A stretch of 64,000 nucleotides of DNA from Aptenodytes patagonicus (Eukaryota; Chordata; Aves; Sphenisciformes; Spheniscidae), in contig NC_134949.1 of NCBI RefSeq assembly GCF_965638725.1, positions 112,771,378-112,835,377 of the forward strand. Reading direction: 5' to 3'. Below the pieces are notes generated by a model that saw nothing but the letters and a program-made list of their open reading frames with translations, searched no databases and was not told where the DNA came from. Below, one piece after another: positions 39,201-50,400 of this stretch (positions are counted from its first letter, which is position 1; the number at the start of each line of letters is the position of its first letter). Made by a program: the position numbers and the translations under genes.

Positions 39201-40271
39201 CAGAGGTTGGTTTTAATTATTTGGAAAGAATTTTAATTTTTTCATGGGTGGAGATATAGATAATAATTCTAGTAGAAAATGAAAGTTGAAATTCAGCCAT
39301 GTTTATGCAACAATGAAAACTGAGCTTGGGTGCTATTTTCCAATCTAATAATATATATACATACACGCCTATCTACACAAACGAGATTTCCCTCCCAGTT
39401 TGTGTGTGCATGAGTCCTATATGCACAACTTTCCCTCATTTTTCTTAGCAGATAAGCAGTTCCAGTTCAGGCTGGTAATGTTTTATTGCATATCACAAAT
39501 GGAAGCAGGAAAAAAAAAATGTGAATGTGCCATTCACTGAAATAATATTTACTTTGTCATTTTGAATAACATCTGCACTTGCTGCTTCAATCTTTCTACC
39601 AGTGTTTGACCTCCATTTTCTCTCCTCTCTCTACTGATTATGAGTTATTTTTTAAGCTCTAAACACAAAAGTCTATTATGGTTTTTGACCTTGGTCATTC
39701 ATGTATCTTCTATATCAAGGTCTCAAACTTACCTGTCCTCTCATAAATGAAACTGGATTTCATATTTATCAGGTAGTCAGAAATATAGCTTACAGCACAA
39801 CTGGTTCTTGACTTTTGGCAGACATTAAATAATCCATAATGAAAAAGGCAAACTCTTTACACAAAAGACACTATAAAATATGTTTAAATTATAGAAGGTC
39901 TCTGTTTTTCCACCTTTACCTTTTGGATACCTTCCTATGAATTTGATGCAGGTTCTCTTGTACCAAGAAAATGTGGCACTTCTATACAGAAGCAACATTC
40001 TAGTAAAAATATACAGCCAGGTAATCCTCAAAATTCAGGATCAGGTCTATACTATTGGAAGTAAGTTTTCCTGCTGTTATTATTTCTGGACTTGGAAGTA
40101 CATCTCCAAAAAGCAGACATCAGCCTTAGAGTTATGTCAAAAACTGTAGCTATTGTACCAACTGGAATAGTCTAAATTGTCATGGAGCTATATGGCAGGA
40201 AGGCAAGTGGAAAAAGAGAATCAGTCAGGGAAGTTTTCTAAACATTTCAAGACATTTAAAAATGTCCACAC

Positions 40272-40298
40272 ACTTCATCCTCAAAGAGAGGATGAAGT
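40272..40298. repeat. Perfect hairpin, 11-bp arms, 5-nt loop
   Basis: ACTTCATCCTC (40272-40282) and GAGGATGAAGT (40288-40298) are exact reverse complements around AAAGA. The arm pairing is perfect and the loop short. The stem is shorter than a microRNA precursor and flanking sequence does not extend it, so no function is assigned. Confidence 0.85.
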
Positions 40299-43200
40299 CT
40301 TCTTGGGAAAGACCCAGGGAGATGGCTGCTGCTGTGGGAGAAGCATCAGAAGAAAGACCAGGTCTACAGAGGAAATATAAATTCGGGCATATAAACCCAG
40401 ATGTTTTCCGACAGGTCTGTACTCAATGTGTCTGCACTCTCCCCTCCAGGTATCCAGTGGTTTGGATGTTAGGATACCAGCCTGGTCACTGGTTTGAGCT
40501 CACGCAGGCCGAGGAAGCTGGGAGTCTAAGTCCTCTCCCATTCTGTCACAGAGTATGTGAGGGGCCCCATGAACAAAACTCCTTCACCTCCCTCTCCTGC
40601 CTGCCTCCCAGCCCCTGAAGTAGGAGAGAAAGAAACATCTAATTAATATTAAGTAACGAGATCTGGAAATTGGCTTTAGTCCCAAACAAAATTTTTGTAT
40701 CAGATCTATATAAGTAGTTTCACTCCTTGGTATATGAAGGAAGTTTGTATATTTGATGGTTTCTCAGGACAGCAGATAGCTGTTCTGCTCTACTTGCAAT
40801 GTGCAAGTAATCTACTCATAAAGGTTTATCTCTGAAAAATCACCCATCCTCCTTTTGAAGTTCCATAGAACAGGTTTGTAATGTTCATGTGAATGATTGA
40901 AAGCCATCTTTTGAACATGCTAATGTGATTTCATACATTAAATTGTCTCTTAATAGCAGTAAAACTGTGTTTTCTGTCATCCAGGGTTTATACATTTGCT
41001 TTAATAATTATAAGAGCAGGCCATTTTCTATATAACTGCAAACACTGGCAATTCACATTTGTTTATGCATAAGGATATTATAGGTACTGTAAATTTTATG
41101 CTTTATGAAAGATGCAGGATTAGTCTGATATGTATCTTTTATGCACAGCCATTGATTGATGTGCCAGAGACTAATAAATTTTGTCTGAAGAGTTTCACTG
41201 CAGTATGATTCCCATTCATTTGCATATGACTTCATTTTCTGAGCACTGTAAGAGTGTAACTATTTCTCAGTAGCATTAAACTGACCTAAATCTGACATGG
41301 AGAGATTAATTCTGGGAGGTGACAGAGCAGAGGTACATAAGCACCACTGATGGTACTGAGAAGACTCAGGCATATCTGTGCGTGGTGCAACTGATTTTGT
41401 AGATAATACAATGCCCTCCAAAGAATAAGGCATAATTTGGGGATTCTAAGATTAGAGAATACTTAATCTTATTCTCTGAATGCTGATGTTTTTTCCAGCT
41501 GTAAAGAGGTGTTATGGTATGGTTTATGAAGTACTCAGATGCTATAGCAATTATCAAATCAGAAAAATCCACAGGGCAATTAATATTTCTGATTTCAGAG
41601 AAGGATTGGACAGAGTGCAGTAAATAAATCCTAGAGACATGTATTGGGCAATAATGATAAAAGAGATCTTGAATAGTTCATTATGTGAACACTATAGCAA
41701 ACAGAATTCATAGGAAAAAAAGAAAAATGTGACTGTCATATAATTTATGCCAGAAATTTTAATATTATTATATTCTAACTTTTAAGTGTTTCATCCTACA
41801 ACCTTAATAATGGTTTTAAATGGTTTTTATTGCAACTTTTCCATGGTTTAAGGGAAAAAAAAAACAACTTAGCAAAAACATCTTTCAGACATCTAGTTCT
41901 AGGGCAGTTTGACTAGGCTGCCTCTTGTAGTCAACAGAAAGAGAGAGATAATAAATGAGAGAATCCTCCAGAAGACAATTCAGAGCATTTATACTAGACC
42001 TAGGGTATTTTAGCAGCTAAAATCTCATGTGTCTCTACTGAGTGTGTTCAAACTGTACATTTAGAAGGATTATTCATTTTAGCAGATTTTCTCTTCACTG
42101 GAAACAGCTCAGCGATATCTGCCATGGTCCAAAATATTTATTAATACACAGAACCTCCAGAGAGGATAGCAATAATAATATAATAGCACATTATGTATTA
42201 ATACAATAATATGTAGGTTATTATCTGAGTTATGAGGAAGAAAGTTAAAAGTTGGTATAAAAAGCAATGGAAACTAAATCACTTTAATAACAAGAAGGTC
42301 CTTATAACTTACTAATAGCTCATGCTGTAAATACTGCCTTTAATAAATATAAGAAGAGTGACAAATTATTAAATTCTCATTTGAATACCAGTATCCCTTA
42401 GAGTAGGTCCATATCTTTGCAGAGAAGCTACTAAAACTAAAATCTGCTTTGTGAGAAGCCTTTGTAATCCATCTGGAGTGTCAGTGATTAACAGGCACAA
42501 GGACCATGGTTATGAAGTCCACTTCTAAAGCCATGGTGTACAGAGTTTACATGAGAGAGTCTTCATTTAACTGAATGAAATGGCTGTATATCCTAAACCT
42601 CCGAATCTGGATCACATTTTCAAAGGTGAATATCCTGTCACGTATTTCTACTGGTCACTCTTGCAATGGGGACTACATGCTAATCTGAGCAACTGAATAC
42701 TCAGTTGTGTCAGACACCAAGTTTGCTGCTGTACTACTCTCCCATCTCCTTATTTAACTGCTGTGAGTTTTCAAGGCATCTCATTTAACCACAATGTGCT
42801 TTGAGCCAGAGCTAGCTTTCTAACTACTGGCAAACATCTTAAATGTATTCCTTACTTTCATTTGTTGAGGTTTTCTTCTTTTCTTTATTTTTCCTCCCCA
42901 TCCTTACATATAATGTTCTTAAGATTTGGATAATTCAGTCGTCAAATTTAAGTATGAAAGTCTAAAAATAAGGCCTCTGTTCATGCTTATTGAATGTTAT
43001 CAGGGTATGACTGGGCAGGGTTTGGGCAACTACTGTAATTTCAGTTTAAGGATCAATTCACCTTTGTTCATTGTCATGACGACCAGGAAGTTAGTTAATG
43101 TTAATGCAGTAGTTTTATGTAAAGAAACTATCTTAAATTGTCTGCAATAACTATTCATGCTCACCCCACTACAGTTTCATTTGTAACATCATTTGCTTCT

Positions 43201-43408
43201 GTTCAGACAACTGCTGAATGTGTAGCTCATCCTCTTTGCTAGTTTAATTTTGATCTGTAACAAACAGCCACCCCTCACCTTGCTAGACTGTGCACTGATT
43301 TACATATGTTCATGACTTTCCAGTTCTGAATGAGAGATAACAATGTTTATTAACAAATACCATTCTGCCTGCCTTGTCCTTCCTAAAAACATTATGGCCA
43401 GTCATTTC

Positions 43409-43424
43409 TTTTTTTTTTTTTTTT
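43409..43424. repeat. T16 homopolymer
   Basis: Sixteen consecutive T residues, read directly. No adjoining SINE or processed-pseudogene body was recognised, so it is a simple homopolymer. Confidence 0.9.
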
Positions 43425-44387
43425 CTTCACATTCCGACAATACAACCCTTCTCACTGGCTTTGGGCATAGCAAGTCAGGCCAGATTACTTCCCTATGAGG
43501 AGAATTTCCAGTTCTTCGTGCTTATTACCTAGATGTTTAGCACCAATGAATACGCAATTAATTTTCTTGCTCTTTTCCACCTTTATACAAATCATATGTA
43601 TCACCTTGAGTCTGACACATATTTGTCTTCCCTCCCGCTGGCAATGTTAGCAGGTGATGTTTAAGAAGAAAAACAAGAACTGTAAAAGAGAAACCATCAA
43701 GTACAACTTGTACTTACAAAACCTAAATTATGGCAAGAATGAACCATGGGATTACTGTAATGAATCTGGAGGACAAACTTATAAGAATAAATTCTCTTGC
43801 TGTTCTTTTTTTCCAGGCTCACATTTTCCTTGCAGGCTGAAGAACAGCAAAGAAATACGGTGGTTGTCTATTTACCAAGTTCATGAGAGGAGCTATTACA
43901 ACTCAAGTTCCTTAGGCTTGCAGTTGCCCTGAGTATCAGTGCTACATGACTAGTGACACTGTGGCCACTATAAATGCACTACACAGAGCCCCTCACATAG
44001 TAAAATCTGGCCCAAGGTTCAGAAACCACTAAGCCACTTTTTTTTCTTGTTGGAGGAATATGTTACAGGCAGGATTTAATGTAATTTGTTTAGATTCTGT
44101 CCCTGCTTGTTGCTCAAGTAGTTTCCCTGCACTGGAAAGCAACCATGACTACAGCGAAGGAATGGGCAAGGAGGCAGCACCTCCTCTAGTGCCAGGTGAG
44201 AAAGGACCTGAAGATGCAAGGAAACATCAGGAATATGGAGGAACTCAGAAAGCCAAAAAGGAAAAAAAAAAGAGCTGGTATCATTTTCCAGACCAGAAAA
44301 AGCTTCATTTAACATACTGCTTATAAACAGGACATTACTTTATTACAGAAATACATGCTTGAAAGGTGAGTAGTAAAGTGTTGTCTT

Positions 44388-44470
44388 CAATTTACACCTA
44401 GGGCAGAGAAAGGTGACAATAGTTGTCAGAGATCACACAGTGTGTGTGACAGAAGAAGGAGTCTTGCTTT
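44388..44470 (-). repeat. MIR-like SINE relic
   Basis: A GGGCAGAGAAAGGTGACAAT segment is followed by CAGAGATCACACAGTGTGTG and GACAGAAGAAGGAGTC segments. This matches the order of the MIR-type core in reverse orientation: 'cagagaggttaagt', 'caaggtcacacagc', 'gtggcagagc'. Three ordered blocks make it more convincing than the other short matches here. No target duplication is visible at this age. Confidence 0.45.
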
Positions 44471-45739
44471 TCTTTGATAGACTATCCTAAGCTGTTAAGA
44501 AAAGTGAATCCCAGGAATTCAGTCGTCTGATGGAAAAGTATACCAGAAATCCTTACTTTAAACTAGATAACACAGCTCAAATGTCACACATTGAAGACTT
44601 GCAGTGAAGTGCTTTGAAATGAGATGCAGACCAGAATTGTTAATAGGAATTATTCAGCCAGTGTATTTATGAGAATCATAAATAACTCACAAACAGTGAG
44701 GAGGGAGTGAAATTAACCAAATCAGCAATTCATTATGAATTATTTGCTCACTCTTAAAGGAGAATAACAAGGACCAGGGTCTCCTCCTGTCTCAACAGAA
44801 AGGTGAAGTGCGGTCAATCAGTGCAGACAGCGTGGGGGACAGGAGCTGTAACAAGAGCAGACCCCTGTCAGAGAGCTATTCCAGCCTGGCTTCCTTGTGT
44901 AGGACATACAGAAATACCCAGAAAAGTAAGGGCAGAAAGGAAGCAAAAAGGGAAAGGTGAAAACAAGCAAACAAACAAACAAAAATCAAACTCAGACTAA
45001 AACCCCTGGAATTATTTCCAAAGTTTAAGGAGTTTTCTATTGAGAATTTTTTTCCTGACATTTTAGCTCAGTGTTCTTTCACTTCATGAACTCCAGAAGG
45101 GAATGCTCAGTCTGAATATGGTCTAAATACCAAAAAGGCTCTTGTCTTTTACACAGCCGGGGTCAAAGTTGTTCAAAATAAATGCTGGGAAAGGAGATGA
45201 TGTTTGCTGTATATCTTCTGGCAAGTCCTACAAACGTGATGCTGAACTTTTTCTAATATTCAGTCTATGTCCAATATCTTTGCCTGATAGTTGTCAGCCT
45301 ACCTGTACAAATCATTGTCTTACCCACTTTTTCCTTCAGAGCTCAGTTCATGTCTCTAGCCAGTTGATTTGGATGTTAACATTATACCCTCTGCATTGTC
45401 CCACTCACTGGAGACCTATGATCCTGAGGCTCAAGCAAGCTGCCAAGTAATACAGCAATTTGTTGCCCATGCCATACTGATTTAAAAAGAAAATAATATT
45501 GGAAGTTGAGGGGGGCCATAATTTTTCTTTCTCATTTTCCCCTTACATTAACATAATTAAAAATATTTTCTTCAGTTACAGCCAACTTCTGAAGGGGATT
45601 CCAGTCTTGATCTAAAGTCAGCAAGAGGTGGTCAGCATTTCCCCTGCTAATTTTCATCAATTTTTACCTTTCCAGCTAAAAATATGTACCGTATTTTTAA
45701 TTATCAGTTTCAGCTTTTAGTCATCAATTCTTTCTATAC

Positions 45740-46390
45740 TTCTTTTTTTCCCCAGTAGATTAAAAAATCCTTTGTTCCTTGGTGTTTTTTCCCTATGCAT
45801 GTGGTTATAAACCATTATCAAATCACCTTTCAATCTTCCTTTTTATAAGCTTAACAAAATGAATGCTTTAAATTTCTCACTGTAAGTTATTAAGTCTCCA
45901 GCCATTAAATAATTTTTATGTCTCTTTTTAGCACCTTCACCATCATCCTTTAAAAATATGGACACCAGAACAGCACAGAGTATTGCAATAACAATCACAC
46001 AGAGGTAAGCTCACCTCCCTCTCCTCCTGTGTTTATGTATCCATGGATGGCATTAACCCTTTTCCCACAGCACCACATAAAGGCTTTTGGAGTCATATAT
46101 CTACTGTGACCCCTAAATTCCTTTCAGAGTCACTGCTTTCCAGGACAAACTACTCCATTCTCTAGGCTTAACTTGTATTTCTCAGTCTGTTATCTGGCAT
46201 TTGGTGAGACAGAATGAAACACATTTTGATTGAAGGGTATCCATTTGCCAAGTAGAGTAGCTCCTGCAGTCATCTTTTTTTTCCCATGCCATCAGCCTTC
46301 ACCTCTTCTGCAAGCTTATCAGAAGTGATTTTGCATTCACTTCCATGTAGTTGACGGAAATGTTTTCAAAGTTTGCTGCTAAAAGCTTTC
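45740..46390 (-). mobile_element. Ancient, decayed CR1 LINE fragment
   Basis: Reading the plus strand (antisense to the element), ordered blocks match my memory of old amniote CR1 copies. These are TAAACCATTATCAAATCACC (45809-45828), AAAATATGGACACCAGAACA near 45953, GAGGTAAGCTCACCTCCCT near 46002, GTGACCCCTAAATTCCTTTC near 46107, TCAGAGTCACTGCTTTCCAG near 46124 and TCTGCAAGCTTATCAGAAGT near 46307. The spacing follows the CR1 ORF2 end. Many substitutions and indels have broken the frame, unlike the copy at 31.7-32.4 kb, so this insertion is much older. It may be shared with crocodilians or turtles if orthologous. Edges are approximate. Confidence 0.8.
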
Positions 46391-46723
46391 TCAGATCCCA
46401 GGCAATACAAGCAGGGAGAGGTTGGCACCACAGGCTGGGAGTGGGTTTTGTTTTGGTCATATGCAAGGTATCTTCTTACGAATGCCTCCAAACACACACC
46501 CCAAATACGTCTCTGCTTTCCACACAGCTAAATGAAGACAGACAGAACAATACTGCTGGAGGAAAAAAAGCATAGATAAATCGGTGGGCTTGCTCAGTTA
46601 TGCTCAAAAGCGAGGAATGGGATTCCAATTTCTATGTCTTATTATTTGTACTCCTTGCCTAACCAGCCATAGCTGTCTAGAATTTCTGCCTCTTTCTCCA
46701 TGTATTTTCCCTTCTCCTCAGAC

Positions 46724-46764
46724 AAAAAAAAAAAAAGGAAAAAAAAAAAAGAAACAAGAAAAAA
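46724..46764. repeat. A-rich simple repeat
   Basis: Two long A runs separated by GG, then GAAACAAG and another A run. No SINE or processed gene was recognised upstream, so I treat it as a simple A-rich tract. Confidence 0.9.
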
Positions 46765-47440
46765 GATTGCCATTGGTTTGTTCATCTGTCTGTCTTTCTA
46801 AAGGGGGTATGCTACCTGAGTCAGAACTTATGGTCAGTAGGAATTGTATGCTGAAATTCTGGAAGCTGCTTTAAATAAACTGTCTAACTAAGCAACTATA
46901 GCGGCTCCTTCTGCCACTCTTTAAAGGAACATTTTTTTTGTGTGCCTTTAAGAAAAATTTGGGTGCATTTGCTAGTGATCACTTTCTCATAGTTGTGGAG
47001 TCTTTTGTGCACTTGAGTTCTCTGGTCAACAGCAAAATAGACGGGTTTGAATATAAGGCTGTCAGGAGGTGGATGGATGTTCAAGTGTTGCCTGTGCCAG
47101 CGTTAGCGGTGTCTTCATAGATAAAGAGAATGAGTGTAAAGGTTGTGAGATGAAAGAAACATCTAACTTGGAGCCAGGTCTGTTGGGATATTTATGGACA
47201 AAAAGGAGAAAAATTCCTGGGGAGGATGAATCATTCAGGGCCAGGAAAGAGGTAGGCTAAGCTCTGAGGGGAGGTCCTAGGGGAAGAAAGGCAGATCTGT
47301 CTAAATGATGGGGCAGATATCCCAATGGGATTAGAGTGCCAGGCTCAGAAACAAAGAGGCTAAGATTAGAGTTGGTGCTTATGGCTTCCCCCTCCAGTCT
47401 AGACTTCATTAAAACTGCAGGAACTGATTCAGTGTGTGGA

Positions 47441-47471
47441 AGTTACATGACCTCGAGGTCACACAATAAGC
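47441..47471 (-). repeat. Possible MIR-like SINE relic (very short)
   Basis: AGTTACATGACCTCGAGGTC followed by ACACAATAAGC resembles the antisense MIR core around 'acttgcccaaggtcacacag'. It is only about 30 bp, so chance is a real alternative. Confidence 0.22.
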
Positions 47472-50400
47472 TTGTTTCATAAGTCATACGCACTTTCCAT
47501 CTCTGTTTCCTCATTCAGTTTCTCTCTTGCTCTCCCTTTCCACACACACTTTGTAGCCTCCAGTATTAGACTTTTCCTTCGAGACCTTTATCACATCTCA
47601 CTGCCCTCATCACTCAGACTTCTTGTCCCACTATCACTAACCTTACAGGCCCATGCTCTTCTCCCATTACACCCTAAGAACCACAGGTCTTTTCACCCCA
47701 GGCTGCCATTCCAGTCTCTGTCTTTCCATGCTTTACCCTGGAATCTTTCCTCTCATACTACTGCTAGACTTTATCTCCTGTGTGTTTGAATCTGGGAGGT
47801 TTCTTCCTACATCCCCCTTGAGTCCTTTGTAGGATGTCACTGAGAGCACTAGGGCGACAGACTCTCAGTTTTCAGTGCCGCTGCTGGACCAGGCATGGCC
47901 TGAGGCATGTTAGAAGACAATTGCAGAGAAAGTCATTCTCAGCCCTGGCTGGTGCACTGCCAGCACAGATGGTATCCTTTGGGAATATATAACTCTTAAA
48001 AGATTTAACAAATCACTACCAAGCATGCGCAAACAGTGATTTCCCAAAGATTTAAGAAGTTTGAGTAGACTTTTACAGGGATGGCAAAAGGCAGATCTTT
48101 GACAATGGCCACTCTATGTATCTAACTTCAAATTCCAGTTCCAAATCATGAGAATGCTAGGGTTTTCCAAATAATATATATTCTTTTTTAAAAAAATATG
48201 GCTTTAGAAAATCTTTGCTTTGCCTTATGCAGAAAAAGTAAGAAAATGTTTCCTAACAGAATGATAAAATCAGTTTGCCTAACTTGATCTGACTTTGCAG
48301 TAACAATTCTGAAACAAGGCAGAAAAATCTATCATTTCAGGATAAAATGAATCATATAATTTATCTAGCTATTTGAAATTATCCAGGGAAGCAGAATTAA
48401 CACACTTGGCTGCTGAGGAAAAAAAAACCAACACACAAATCAATGGTATTTTCAATAACGTCTCTGAATGCTGACAAATCACGGCTCCATGGCTTCCTCC
48501 CTAACCCAGTGCTGCAATATTGTTCCAGTGCTAACTCAGAGGGTCACTGATTCAAACAACTTCCTGCAGCAAATAGGCTTTTCTTAGAGCTCTTCTACTC
48601 AAGCATTGACAACTCCAAGGCCTGTTTAGTTTTTGATTCATGATTTTAACTTTCAAATCTTTATCTATATCATGTAGCACTTCCCCATTTAATGGAGACT
48701 GGTTTTTGTTCCTCTGAGTTTATCATTGTTCTATAACTATGTTTTAACTGCATTTCTAATCAGTTAAATCTTATCTTCTGCAAACGCAATCTATATTGGT
48801 CTAGAACTCAGTTTTTCTTAATTTGGTTTCTGAAAATATTGTATGAAAACCTTTACACTTGCAACTTAGTATGTATTACGAAAGGGTGAGCTATCAAGTC
48901 TGATATTTCTTTTGTTGAATAGATAACTTTTTGTTTTCTTCTCTTAAATTATCCTAACTATAAACAAAATCTGTATTACAAATAAGTATTAAAGAATTAG
49001 TTGTGGATACCATTCTTTTTGCAGTTTTGCCATTGTTTCCCTCTCAATCTATTCAGGTAGAGTATTTACTGATAGCTTTCTTCTTAAATATTTAGAGGGT
49101 TGATTTACCTGTTCTGATTTTTGCTCTGAATCTTTATGAAGTGATGCCTAAACTTCATTGTATGGCAAGTGATACAATACATATAAACTCTAAGAAATCC
49201 CAAGCCTAGACCTTTGCATCAGGCTAGCCATGGAAAAAGCAGTAAATCCAGAATAAATGTATTGATCCCAAAGCGTGTATTCTGAGCTGGCTGACTTACA
49301 TGACAAAACAGTGTTTGGCCTGTTGATTTCTACTATTTGTATTTGCCTATGTGATCATTATACCACCCTTGTAGTTTGAAATAAAGTTTCTCAAGGTTGA
49401 GTCTACAGCAAGTTACAAATCATTAGAATTTAGGAAGTCCCCCAAGTACTAAGTGTACATTAAAATCACCATTTAAGAAATGCTAGACATCTCCCAAATA
49501 GAAATTGGGAGAAATCAGGTGCGTTTTCTAATTTAAAGTCCACTTAGGTAAGCAAACAGCCTGAGAGCAAATGGAAAAATCAAAGGCGTATCTTGGTCTA
49601 TGGTATGGTCTATCAAACATCTATGGTAGACCACTAATCTGAATTTTTAAAAGTAGGTTGTGCCCATGGATGTGGAGAAAGAGATTGCTGGGGTAAAGAA
49701 TGTTCCCCAAATCATCACCTTGGAGAGAACAGTTTGTAAGCTGATCTTACTCTGTTGTTTGCCAAAAGAAAATTTAAGTCAAATATAGCTTTAACCATGG
49801 CAAAATGTATAGATCTTCCCCTATAACTAGCAAGTAGTTAAACAGATATATTTTATGTAACTAAATGTTAATTCTACACAGACAGCAGAATATATGCAGA
49901 CTACATAAAGGTCTTTTTTCAAAATTCTGTGACAAAGTTTTTCTGAGGGTCCAAATTCTCAGTATTCAGTTACAATTTTGATTTTCCTTGAACTGCGGTA
50001 TACATACAACATAACCCCCCATCATTTTATTTTGATGGACACAAACCCAGTTGGCAAATGGTATGACCAGAAACATGCTTTATGAATCAAAGTTTGGAAA
50101 GTAATAAAAAAGGACACTTAAAAAGGAATAACAATGACTATATCTTCTAATCAAAATTCCATGCATCAGAATTCCAGTAAACCTGGAGCTTACAGCAAGA
50201 ATTTCTAAAGTTTGTTTCTGCTGAGATTTAGCTACATCACATTTCCTCTATGGCTAGAGAAGGCTAGTCTCTGAGTGTCTGAAGGCCAGCTGATTTTTAT
50301 CCACTATTGCAATTCCCAGAAACTGAGGCCATCAAAGGTTGTGATTCAACACCTTCTATCAGTATTTCCTGACATGTTCTAAGATGCACCTGGCTGCCCT

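Larger units (their letters stand above)
32431..45739. other. Unique non-coding DNA between the two CR1 copies
   Basis: No confident gene. Contents noted: an exon-like segment at 34465-34539, old-repeat-like segments near 34850-35040 and 44388-44470, a TG repeat at 36156-36210, an 11-bp-arm hairpin at 40272-40298, a possible tRNA-like SINE head near 40450-40560 and a T16 run at 43409-43424. Other frames, including about 118 codons at 40262-40618 and 143 codons at 36102-36533, show no domain and the latter crosses the TG repeat. Confidence 0.55.
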
